Assembly: GCF_037975245.1 (NCBI RefSeq)
Contig: NC_092565.1
Location: 16,271,499 to 16,335,498 of the forward strand
From: Apostichopus japonicus
Lineage: Eukaryota; Echinodermata; Holothuroidea; Aspidochirotida; Stichopodidae
Length of the DNA stretch: 64,000 bases
Direction: 5' to 3'
Positions within the stretch are counted from its first letter, which is position 1, and each line of letters begins with the position of its first letter. The position numbers were made by a program, and so were the translations under genes. Positions 39,001-51,000 of this stretch are shown here, piece by piece. Below the pieces are notes generated by a model. The model searched no databases. It worked only from the letters and a program-made list of their open reading frames with translations, and was not told the DNA's origin.

Positions 39001-42000
39001 GTGAGTTAATTTAATTAGGGATATCATCTTAGTTACTTAATGCTTTCATCTTCTGTTATTTCCATTGTTATAGAATACTTGGTCCAATCTCCAAGACTCT
39101 GGCAAAGAATATTTGGATACTGTATGAGTTACTATGATCATTAAGAAAGTTCTTGTAATCCATATAACTCTGCAAACAAAGAAGACAAAAACATGCAGTG
39201 TAGTCCTTAGTATAGTTCCTTCTACCTTTTCTACCGAGTCTCCCTCCCCTTTCCCTACCCCCTCCCCCTTTCCCTACCCCCTCCCCATGCCCTGCATTAA
39301 AACAGATAAAACAGTCTGATTCATGAAAAGAAACCTTGTTGAGTCTTTTCTATGTTATGATTTGATTTTTGAATCCAACCTTCTGCCTTGTTGGGCTTAG
39401 TCAAACTTTATTCATAATTTTCTGATCATTTCTGGTATACAAGACTTGACAATTCTATCATGCAGTTGTCAACTGTCTAAGCAGTACTTACAGTGTCCTG
39501 CACAATGTAGGCTTCATCCTGACGAAAAAAAAAAATATTTCGAGTATAGTTTCATAGATAAAGTTCTAAATTGCTGTAACTTTGCTGTGTTCCTGTAAGA
39601 CCTGTAGGTGCTGTTTATATACATATTTGGCAATCAGTATACCATAGAATGGTACATAGAATCAGATACTATCACTTTTAAATTAATAGCTTCTGCTTCT
39701 GGGACTAGAGGGACTCCAGGGGTGCTGGATAGTATGGCAACTTTTGTGGCTTTTATAGTTACAGACTGAAAGAGGTTACAATATCCTAAGTACAAATATT
39801 TAACAGAATTTGTCATACAGAATTGTCAATGGTAGATATTTGTAAGTGCTGTATTCAAAACTTCTTACAGTGTGTAGTAAAATTTGGGATTGGGAATTTA
39901 TGACTCCCGAGAATTTTCATGGATATTTATACTTTTATTCAATTTTAAATTGAGCCAGGTGCATCTTGGGAATCTTTAAAGTCCTGTGTGTAATTGTTAG
40001 GACTTCTATATTTAATCAGAGAATACAAACATTTGGTTATTAAAATTTTAATGTTGGAATTTGGAAAAGGAAAAAAAAGCTCTTTTTGTTTTTTGTGAGT
40101 CTTCTTACATTAAGAGTGTTCTTAAAGGATCTTTCAGGTCTGTTACTGTATGAAGACTGACGTTTTGAGGATGGTTCATTCCGTTTTCTAATGTTGACCA
40201 GGTTTCAGAGCTAAATAACCGAACTGGTAAAACAACCAGAACTCTTTGTAAAGTATTATCTACTAGAACTTTGCATAATTAATGACCATTTAATATTGCT
40301 GATTTGGGCAATTGATGGATAGAGAAAATATTATAAATCTCTTCGTATTCATGAAAATTGAGTTGGACACTATGCCATATCAGTCTGTGTTTCAGTTGAA
40401 ATAGTCGAAGAGCTGCCGTTTCCCTTTCCTGAAAAAAACCCCATAAAAAACGGGGGCTCTGAGGCAACCTACTGACATACATGAATATATATTGGGTGAT
40501 TCAACATATCAAATTATCAAATATCAAGTAAATATCCTGTCAGATGTTCTCAGTGAAGTCATCTAATTGAGTACTACTTTAATTGTCTGTCTGTTCAAAT
40601 TAACTGAATTGAGAGGATGTATAAGTTTATACGTATTTTGCATCTCAAAGTTCTCATCGTTTTTCGTTTGGTCAGGTCATCCTCTGGTGTTTGCCTCCTT
40701 CAAAAAAAACAAAACAGAAGCAACATCTCAATGACCTCTCAGTCAATTTACTTTATAAATGAGGATGTCCTGATAATGCAAGCTGGAAGTATTCATGACA
40801 ATTTTCGCCACCTTGCTCAGCTATTGTGAAATAATGGTGGTGGATTAGCAGGACGTGCTAATTGCAGAATCGAAACGTTCGTGGATTTATACTGGTCGTA
40901 GAGATACGTATCTACTTATTATTTAACCTTTTTGATGTTTCCTTGATCACTTTTCGATAGTGGTCAAAAGACATGGTGGATCTTACCAAAGACTGGAATG
41001 TCTTCAATGATCTGGATATATATTACATCAGACAGATTGCAATCAGCTTAAAGGTGAGTTGTTTTAGTGATGTGCTTCCCTCTCAGATCATGCATCTTGA
41101 TTTTTGCAACTGCCTGGACTGCTGACTTTTTAGATACATGTATTTTTTAATACTTTCCTTGTTGTAGTCTAAATAATCGTTTCAGAATTTTTTATTTACG
41201 CCACTGTTCGTCGCTGATCTCTCACATCCATCAGAATCTGCATTCCTGCACTTCTTCTTTTCTGTTTTTGCGTCCTTTCAATATAATTTTCTCAACCTCA
41301 CTGACACCGACACCATAGCTCAGTGGTTAACGCCCGTTGCCTTTCAATCATAAGGTCCTGTGTTCAAGTCACTCCAAGATTAATGTATGTCGTCCAGTTA
41401 CAGAGTTGTTGACAATTGACAATTCATAATCATGGACGTTAAATATGAATCTAAGAGACTGAATTCGGTCAGCTTGCGGCTTTGATATGCCAATGAGGAT
41501 TTTTGCGAGTTCCTGTTTGCAGGAGGATCTAAAATACATACATAACTAGCTTATATTTATTAAAATCTTACTTCAAATGGTGGCATAAAAGTCGAAAAAA
41601 GATACAACTTTCAACAGTGTTTTTCACAAAGATATTTTCGGTTAGGAGTGCAATAAACCCAGCCCCTACTTTTAAACTCTGAACATCATTGACCAATACG
41701 TAAAATAACACCATGGTATACTCTTATACAGTACATTGTCTACATGGTAGTGCATGGTACCAACGCAACTTTTTGAATCTATTTTTAGCAACGGCTCATT
41801 AGCTATTCACTGATCAATTGGTTAAATTCAAACTAGTGGGCTTGGGGGAACTGGAGGAATTTGTCCGAAGACACTTTACTCATTATCTGTAGAAGTCCTT
41901 AATTACCCACCAATTAACACTGTTGGCAAGGAAAAACACATGGCTAATATCTTAGTTTGCTGTTTTGTGATTGAAATATATGTAAAAAACTTGATGGGAC

Positions 42001-45000
42001 ATGTCAAAAAGGTGGAAAACATCAACCAAACGCAAAATGTTGCTTGAAGCTGCAATCGTATATTCTGGCGATTCCTATTAAAAGAAAGATAGGTTAATCA
42101 GCGAAAATGAACCAGAAACGAAAACACACTCATTAAATTTTCTATCAAACACAATTTCTGTATATTAACCAAATGAATGCACAGTAATAACATAGTATTG
42201 TATACAAGACTACAGTAGGTCACTTAATGGTCAAATTTGCTAGTTTTGTTACATGAATACGAGAGATACAGTGCTGTCTGCTCGTCTTAGTATCTGTCAT
42301 TATTTTGCATGATAAAGAATAGTTCATAAACATTACGTTTACTGTACAGCACCTCTCACAAGTTTAAATTATTCTCTGTTGCTTGCATGAATCATCCCAC
42401 TTTCCTTCTTAACCTGAGAAAAGAAACGGAAAATAGTTATTTCTGCAGATCAGATTTGTGGAAATTAAAATAGGCTTTAAAAAAGACTATGAGCTTCTTG
42501 AACAGTTTCAGCCTACAATCTGCATGCATGCGTCCTGTCAGGCCTCAAAGAGTTTTGCTGACCACAAGAAGTGACTTTCAAACCTTCTTCATATTGATCT
42601 CTTTAATATAATATATTGTTTTTGTTTTGAAAGATTTGTATCATTTTTGGACATCTTGCACGTTTTCACTTCTGAGATGTACTGAACTTCAAGCTATATT
42701 ATTTTAAGCTTTCCTATTCTTGTTCTGGTAGAAGACTGTAAGCTGTCAATCGATCACATAGTACATGCATGGTATTTGCATTTATTACAGTAGAATCCAG
42801 CTTGAAAGGCTGAACAATGTTGTCAAACTGTTAAAAGATGCCATTTCCCATGTAACGTACAGTAGAATATGATCAGCCTGGACTACAGCTTCATGGCTCA
42901 GATTGTATTCTATCTTCCAGTCAGTGGCTTCCGGTAAATCCAGTAAATTCCCCCTTTCTGAAGCTACATTAATGTTTTAAGGCTAAAGTTGCCTCTCCTT
43001 GCACCTTTCCAATTAAAATGAGTGTGGTAATTAGTAGATTTACGTCATTAGTTAAACTGGTCAAAGATAACACACAGTTTGCAACTAGAATGACTATTGT
43101 CTCGTTCTCACTAGTATAGAGCATACATGTACTGTATGTACATAGTTCTACTAATTAAGTAATAAATAAATTATAATTTAATCCATTTTGCTACATCCAT
43201 ATCCAGGTCAACTATTAATGAGTTAATTAGCCATTTAATGGTTCATCCAATAATTTCATATCCCACAAAATACTTGCATCGTAAAAAACTTTACAGTATC
43301 GTTTGCAAACAAGCAAAGGTTAATTTTGATAGACTGAGTTTAGCTAAATAATATATTTCTGAGGTTACTGATCTGTCCTTTGTATCAGCAGGTAAAGTTA
43401 GAACATGTTTGTCAAATCTTGAGCCTGGGTGACCAGTATTTTACTCTCTAGCATATATATACATGTAAGTCTTTGGGAACTTCTGATGGCCAGAAGGAGT
43501 CTCAGCAGCACCATAAAATATGATTTGACCTTCCTCTGGACATTAAAAGGGAAATCTTTGCACACCTGAGGAAGTATTTAAAATTAGTGTGCAGACCAAC
43601 CTTCATGCTTGTTTACATACTACAGTTTGCTATGGTTGCAGGCGATTACACTTTCAACATTATGATTAACCTATATGTATACTGTGTGAATAATTGAATC
43701 TATAGCAGCTGAATGAAACGGCTGACAACAGAATAGTTGTCTCCATACCATAGTTCAGGCCTGTGATTGCACTTTAAAATATTGTAACCCTGGTTTACCT
43801 ACAGTATACTGTGTGAATGATTGAATCTATAACAGTTGATTGAGCTGAATCAAGCGGCTGAAAAAAGACTAGTCGTCTCCATACCATAGTTCAGACTGTA
43901 GTGCAGATTACCATAATGTGGTGTATCAATACTGCTTTAATACAAAGCAGGCTTCCTTCTCAACTAAAGTTTGCTGTTGCAGCTGTGCACTTTGAAATAG
44001 TTATACTGTAGCGCCAGTCTACCTACAGTATACCGTATGATTGATTGAATCTATAGCAGCTGATTCAAGCGGCTGGAAAAAGACTAGTCGTCTCCATACC
44101 ATACAGTACGTAGTTCAGGCAACAGTCCAGATTACCATAATGTGGTGTATCAATACTACTTTAATACAAAGCAGGCTTCGTTCTCGAATAAAGTTTGCTG
44201 TTGATGCTGTGATTGCACTTTTAAGTACTATTTTTACCTATGCTGTATGAATAAATGCATCTTTACAGCAGCTAATGGAATAATTTAATGTTCAAAGTTT
44301 GTGTATCAGTTAGTGAAAGCTCTAAACTTGTTATCCCCTATAAAATTGCTATGTGATTTCTATGTAAAAAAAAAACCACACTAAACATCTTAACACTTGT
44401 ATGGCAATTTGACTATTTTTCCATAGCATTTTGCCATGAGATACCAAATAAATACTTCCCTTTCTGAATAGTGACTGACAAAGGACTTGTAGGCACACTG
44501 TTGTGCAGAGTAGCATATGTAGTGTGGCACATTAATCCAGTTGTGCTTTCTGTTTTTGGTTGCTGGTTTGCCAAAATTGTTATTATCGATCATTAAACTG
44601 TAAAGATAGTACACTAAGTTTACTAATAACTAAATTCCATTGACTTTCTACCGATTGGTCACTCCAGAAGTGTTAATCCTATTCAACAACAAGACTACTG
44701 TATCTAAAAGAGCTGAAACTACCTGTATAGGTTTAATTAACACAGTGTGCTCCTCAGTTGAGACCTACTTTGTAATGTTAATTTGACTGTATATTGTTAA
44801 CTGTATATTTACTTCGCCTCTTCTCTTACCTGTCTTCTCACAAACTTAGCACTCTCATTCTACCGTGCATAGTATGAAGTGGTACAATTTTACACTGTAC
44901 TGGATCCCTCTGGTCAATGCCCTCCCTTCTCTTGCAATTACCCAAAGTGTCTAGAACGTTCGTTTAGTGCTCGGATTTCTTTTTTGATCCAATTGGCTCA

Positions 45001-48000
45001 GAACTGGTTACGCAGGACCTGTTTGGTATATTTCAGAAGAAGGAATAAGTGGTGGAATATCTCCACCAAAGTCTGTAATACATGTAAGTTTTGAGGCCAT
45101 CAAAATCTTGTTACGTATGTGTTGCACTAATTGTTGCTTCTGACGAGCTGATCCAATGTCAAATGATCCGTTTGGTATCTGTAGGTAGTCCAGCAACGTT
45201 GGTTGATGGGCCTCTGACGTCGAAAAATTAATTTACTGAGCGTCTTTTGGAGCTTGCCGACAAAAACCAATTTCACTACATAAACTACAAGTTACTATAA
45301 TTTGAATTCATTTTAACGTCATCAAGTCCGTAAGACTTCCAAGTTAGGTTTCAGGCATTCTGTGAATGGATTCTAAAGGTTGGTGAAGGTCTGGTAGCTC
45401 AGTGATAGCAATCTGTTCTCATATGATATATTAAAATGAGCTATGTGTCAACAATCATCCCTGAGCTGCATTTTGAAGTCAAGAATCATCATGTGATGGT
45501 ACTGTACCATACCGGACAGTTAGAGGATAGGGGAAGTATCAGGATATGTATAATCCATTTATACCAGGGTCCAGCAAAATGGCACCAGGATAGATGAAAT
45601 TAGGCATGAACCAATCGAAACAGAACCCAAATATTTTCTGCCTATCTCTGGTCGCAACCACATCTTTAGATATCTTATCCCTATACTATAGTATGGTATC
45701 CAGTAATATTCATATATCACATGAACTGGTCGGGGATGGTGCAGATCTATCTACACCTCACAACGCATTAATATTTATGTTCAGGTTCTCTTTAAAGACA
45801 GTCCCTGTCAAAGTAGTATTATGCCTAGAGGCTATTTCCATTCACTCTTCGTATTCTATGCTATGTTATACGGAGAAACGGTATATACATGAGATGGCAC
45901 CCCGGAGAGCCCATGATTGCTGGCTCTTGCTGCCTCTTCGTGTGGCTTTCATCCTCCTGCGTGATTCAAAGCCCCTCTCTCGCTATTGGCTGATACCAGA
46001 GACCGCCATCTCGTGGAGGCCCAGAAGCGTCAAAGGTCACATGTTGTCACCAATTAAGCTCCCATTGGTTGAAGAGGCTAATTCTGTTTTACAGTATTTA
46101 ACTGAATCCTACACATGAAAGCAGCGTAGTAGTGTATTGCTGCGAAACAAGAGCCTGTACATTTGCCATTGATGTGGTGAAGGTGGTCACAGGGTTAGGT
46201 AAAGCGTTGTAATTGCAGCGTGTACTACCTTAGACGTATGGTGTAGCGTATTAGGATAATGTGTGGATCCGCGTGTTGACTATCGGCCGAGTGCAACGTT
46301 AAGCAGAGGTTCTCCTCAGTGTTAGGCAGTTGTTGTTGTTTGGGACACACTGTACATACATCCCAACCTGGTGATGTAAATGCCTAATAAAAGGATATGT
46401 TGGAATCAGTTTTGATAGGATTCTTGGGAATTTTAATTTGGTTCTGAAGATGATTCTTCTGGGAAAGCACCAATCAAAACTCTGCAATATCACATGATGA
46501 GGAGTTCCAAGATTAAACAACATATCGATCAATATCATTGATCAAGTCAAAGGTCATGGATAGTGCTGCTTTTGAAGGATGTCAAATTTGTGCAATAATT
46601 TGGAAGTTATTATTTAAAGTGGAAATCGTTTCAAAATGGCATTTCATTTACTTTTCAAATTGACCAAATTCCTGACTTTCTTTTCATTGACTTTCCTGTG
46701 CAAATATTAGCTTAAGATATTGAACATCTATTCTTGTCTCAGAATATGGATTCAAGCCAAAGCGAACCTTTATATCCGAGTCAACTTTCACCAGGTAAAA
46801 TTGGAATACCATCTTTACAAAGAACGTTCAAATATCCATTATTTGCAGGAAACGTCTTGATTCCCTTTAAAATAATCACTTGTGTTTTCTTACAAACAGG
46901 AAGAAAAAACAAATTAAGGATCATACAGTTGTGATAATTGCTTGAAAATTTAATATTCTGAGTCAAACAGCAATGAAGGGAAAATTACAATTCGTCCTAA
47001 ACGTCAAGGGAGTTTAACCTTTCCACAAAACCCTTTTTATTCTCACTTTTTGTGGCAAGCAACTTTAATGGGGCTGTGTGAAATGGCACTTGAAATTCCT
47101 CATCGCTTTAGTTAAACGTTGGAGTTGGTAAAGCCTTGTTTTTTTTCCATTGTACAGCACAGTACTGGCATATGGTTGGACTCCAAATGCAAAACCATCA
47201 GTTAGAGAACAAATTATCTAATTTTTAAAAAATGTTGTTTTATAGTTAATAATGCTCAAAAAACAGAAACTGTTAGTAATTTTAGCATAAATTTGGAGAA
47301 CACAGGGAGGTCTCACCTTCCTGTTACTATTGTTTGATTCATTGTCTTCCAACACCTGCAGTTACTGAGCAAGTCAATAATAGCTTGTTATCTCGGATTA
47401 TAAAGGCAACGAACAAATAAATGACTTCCTGACTTCCTGACTGGTGGTTTCACTTAAATCTGAATAAAAGCGTTTGTTTTGGAAAACCTCAAAACTCTGT
47501 GACCTCTCATTGGAAAACTTTATTCAGTGGTTAAAAGTTTTGACCTTTTCACTCAAGTGTCCTCTTTTGATTGATTTAATATTTTTTTTGATTACATTTT
47601 GTTAAAAATTAACTTTTGTGGATTTGGGAAATCTATTTGTTTTTTTGGAATAATAGCGGTGGTGCGATTTACCTTCCATCTTGAGCTCTTTAAGGGTTTG
47701 CTTATGGTCAGAAAATTTATAAAATAGTACCAAAAGAACTGCCTATTTATACTGACTGCTCTAAGGACCTCCCTGACCAGCAAGACCATTCACACATTTG
47801 GTGGATCCATCTTTGCAGTTTATAAAGCAGTCTTGCAGTGACGATTTAGATTATCTTTTGTTAGTGTAGAAGCTATCAAAGGCGGACTCAAAAACCTAGT
47901 CTCTGGATGCATATATAGTCATGTTCAGGGAGTCCTTGGAGAGTTGACCTTACCTAGAAGTACTAACCTTTTGATGTTTCAGTGCTACAGATAAATTATG

Positions 48001-51000
48001 CCATAAAAAAAAGAAAAGAGGAAAAGGTTAAGAGTTTTAAAGCTTGTGGTGGTTTCGAAGTTTCATTTGGGATTTGGTACTCTCTGCATACATATGCAAA
48101 CTGTAGCTACAGTACCAGTACTGTAGTATAGAATACTGTTAGTAAAAATTGCAAGGAAGTGCAGCTATACATGGGAACTAAGACGGCTTTGATGAGCATG
48201 CTGTATTTCCAGGAGGATCTGGTTGCTAAGGTAAGCAGCTGAGGTAATGTCTCCTCCACTTGTACATAATATGCTTGTGAAGTCTTCAAGAACCGTTAAA
48301 GCCTTCTGTAAGTCAAGAACTATATAATGAAGGAGTGTGTCTAATTGGACTCTCGGTTTGATGAATTGCAGTCTTGTTTTGAGTAATCAATGTTCTCCAT
48401 CAGAGATTTCTGAAATTGCTCACCAAATTGTAAGAAAGCTGCTGAGAAAGTTTGTTTTGTATAATGTTGTTCTAGAATGTTATCCATTCAAGGTTGCACT
48501 GACTTAGTAGAAACTTTTAGTTTCAAACTGTTTCCTTTTTGACTTAGTACCATACTACAACCATGTATAAACATCTCCAATCTATACTAAATGTTGGGCC
48601 TACCTAATAGAACTCATGATTCAGGTTTGGGTATCTGCTGTTTAATACTATATTCATAGTTGGCCACTAGTGATGTACTGTACATACAGTTTATCCTCTT
48701 ACAGTCTGAACTGGGTGTCTTGTTCTGATCAAATTAAGGAGAATATAAATCTACACAAAGGTGGTGGTATGAGAAGGAAGGGCATTGACCGGAGGGGCTG
48801 GTCAAAGAGGTTGCACAGTGCAGTTCATTCTAGACACGATAGAACGAGAGTGCTAAGGTTGTGGGGAGACAGGGAAGCAAGGAGCGATGTTAATATACAG
48901 TTTATTCTCTTATAGTCTTACTGAGCTTTCTATGTGCACTCTCTATGGTAGTTGCACTACCCTGAAAATTGAAGTTGGCAAATTTAGCTGTTGCTATTGT
49001 AGAGAGGAAGGGTGGTACAGTGGTATTATCAGTTAAATACCATTATGGGCTGCTATACCAATACAGGTATACTGTTGCACTGATCACAGTATAATCAAAT
49101 GTAACATTGGCGTCACGTTTCTCACATCAATAAAATGATACAACTTCAAACCTTGCATGTTTGACCTGGGTTTCTTGTCATTGATTTCCATGTTAAAAGC
49201 TACAGTATATAGCACAAAACCAATAAGTAAAACTTCAAAGAAGTGCAGCTATACATTGGAACTAAAATGGTTTTGTGAGCATGCTGTATCTCCAGGAATG
49301 TGATAGGGGTGTCAGATATTCGATTCTATGGCATTAATGTTGTCATGGACTTTCGTATAAGAGAGGGTGGGCGTGGATGGGGGGGGGGTGGAGCTGCTTG
49401 AATGACATGACTGTTTTGTACTTACTGGTTCTTTCAGGTAAATCTCATTCTCTGGAGGGCATAGATAATGCTGGATAATGCAATTAACTTAACTTAATAA
49501 AACCTAAGTCTTCTGCCCTGGGCAAGTTTGATAATATGTACAGTACATTGAAGCATACTTATGGTGAGGATGATTCAATATTATTATATAATATGAGCAA
49601 AGAGTATCTTCAGTCATCCTTTTATCCAATCAAATCAGCAGGATCAGGGAAGGTTAATAGTCTTCTAATCTTCAACTAAACAATTTCCTTTTCTCTGTGT
49701 TTGACAGTAATAGTTGGCCAACTTTCGATCTGCTTATTGCAGAATTTGACTTTCTGTTACATAAATTGTTTGTTTCTAAATAACATATAGATTCAGGGAT
49801 AACTGCTAGAACTTTATTTAGGAATTTCAGGAGTTAAAGAAGACACTCCAGGCATTGTTACACTATATGCAAGTGTCATGCCCAGTTTAAAATGTAAATG
49901 ATCAAGCCTATAGGGTTTACTACTTCAGATTTAGCAATTGAGTCTTGTATATATCACAGTGTTGGTGAGATTGATAGCTACTGTATTTATAAGCTGAGGA
50001 TCTCATAATATAATAAAAATTAATTTTGTTTGAGTTGTTAGTTGGTCCAAAATGTCTGAGATTGAACTTGTAGCATATATCTGACTCGATCCATAAGTTT
50101 GTATAATTTAACAGTGTTGCTGGAAGGGTTAATTGATGCACATACTAAAAACATTTTAGCATGGAGGTTAACATGGAGGTTACCTTGAAACTAACAGGTG
50201 TTAGAGGGCATCATCCATGTAGGCCTCAGAAGATGTTTAAATTTGTCCAGGTATATGTGACCCACAAACAGTTGTTCTCAGGAGACATAAATTTTAATCA
50301 GGATGTATCATGTACTCTATCTGTGTGGCCCACAGATCTACGGGACCATTGAGGATATCATTTAGCTCTCATGAGATACTTATTTGGTGCCACGGGCAGT
50401 AGACAACAGATGATATCATATTGAATGCATGTAGCTGGTAGGCTGTATGTGGCCAACAGATAGTGGACAACACATGATATCACATTGAATGCATGTAGCC
50501 TGTAGGCTGTTTGTGGCCCACATACAGTAGATAACACATGATATATTGAATGCATATAACCTGCAGGCTGTATGTGGCCCACAGACAGTAGACAATACAA
50601 GATATCATAATGAATGCATGTAGCCTGTAGGCTGTATATGGCCCACAGACACTTAGACAATACAAGATATCATAGTGAATGCATGTAGCCTGTAGGCTGT
50701 ATATGGCCTACAGACAGTAGACAATACAAGATATCATAATGAATGCATGTAGCCTGTAGGCTGTATGTGGCCCACAGACACTTAGACAATACAAGATATC
50801 ATAGTGAATGCATGTAGCCTGTAGGCTGTATATGGCCCACAGACACTTAGACAATACAAGATATCATAGTGAATGCATGTAGCCTGTAGGCTGTATATGG
50901 CCTACAGACAGTAGACAATACAAGATATCATAGTGAATGCATGTAGCCTGTAGGCTGTATATGGCCCACAGACAGTAGACAATACAAGATATCATAATGA

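Larger units (their letters stand above)
30096..40960 (+). other. Rhotekin intron 1 (10.9 kb), extremely poor in CpG
   Basis: No further exon could be supported. I read 34021-34980 line by line and found no CpG at all. TACTGTA and TACAGTA recur many times. It contains a hAT-like fragment near 33475, a G-quadruplex motif near 39242 and G/C runs near 31640, 36697 and 38017. Confidence 0.7.

Noticed and set aside
45388-45480. GGTAGCTCAGTGATAG, similar to a tRNA box A
   Set aside because: No box B at the expected distance and no cloverleaf; at best a scrap of a SINE.
45594-46118. 174-codon plus-strand open frame
   Set aside because: No domain, signal or family resemblance; it overlaps the CpG pocket, where a chance frame is plausible. 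Kept only as part of the promoter candidate.
46734-46793. Possible small rhotekin exon (CTCAG acceptor, MDSSQSEPLYPSQLSP, CAG-GTAAAA donor)
   Set aside because: It ends in phase 1, but exon 3 needs phase 0; joining them gives an immediate stop. It could only be used with a further unseen exon.
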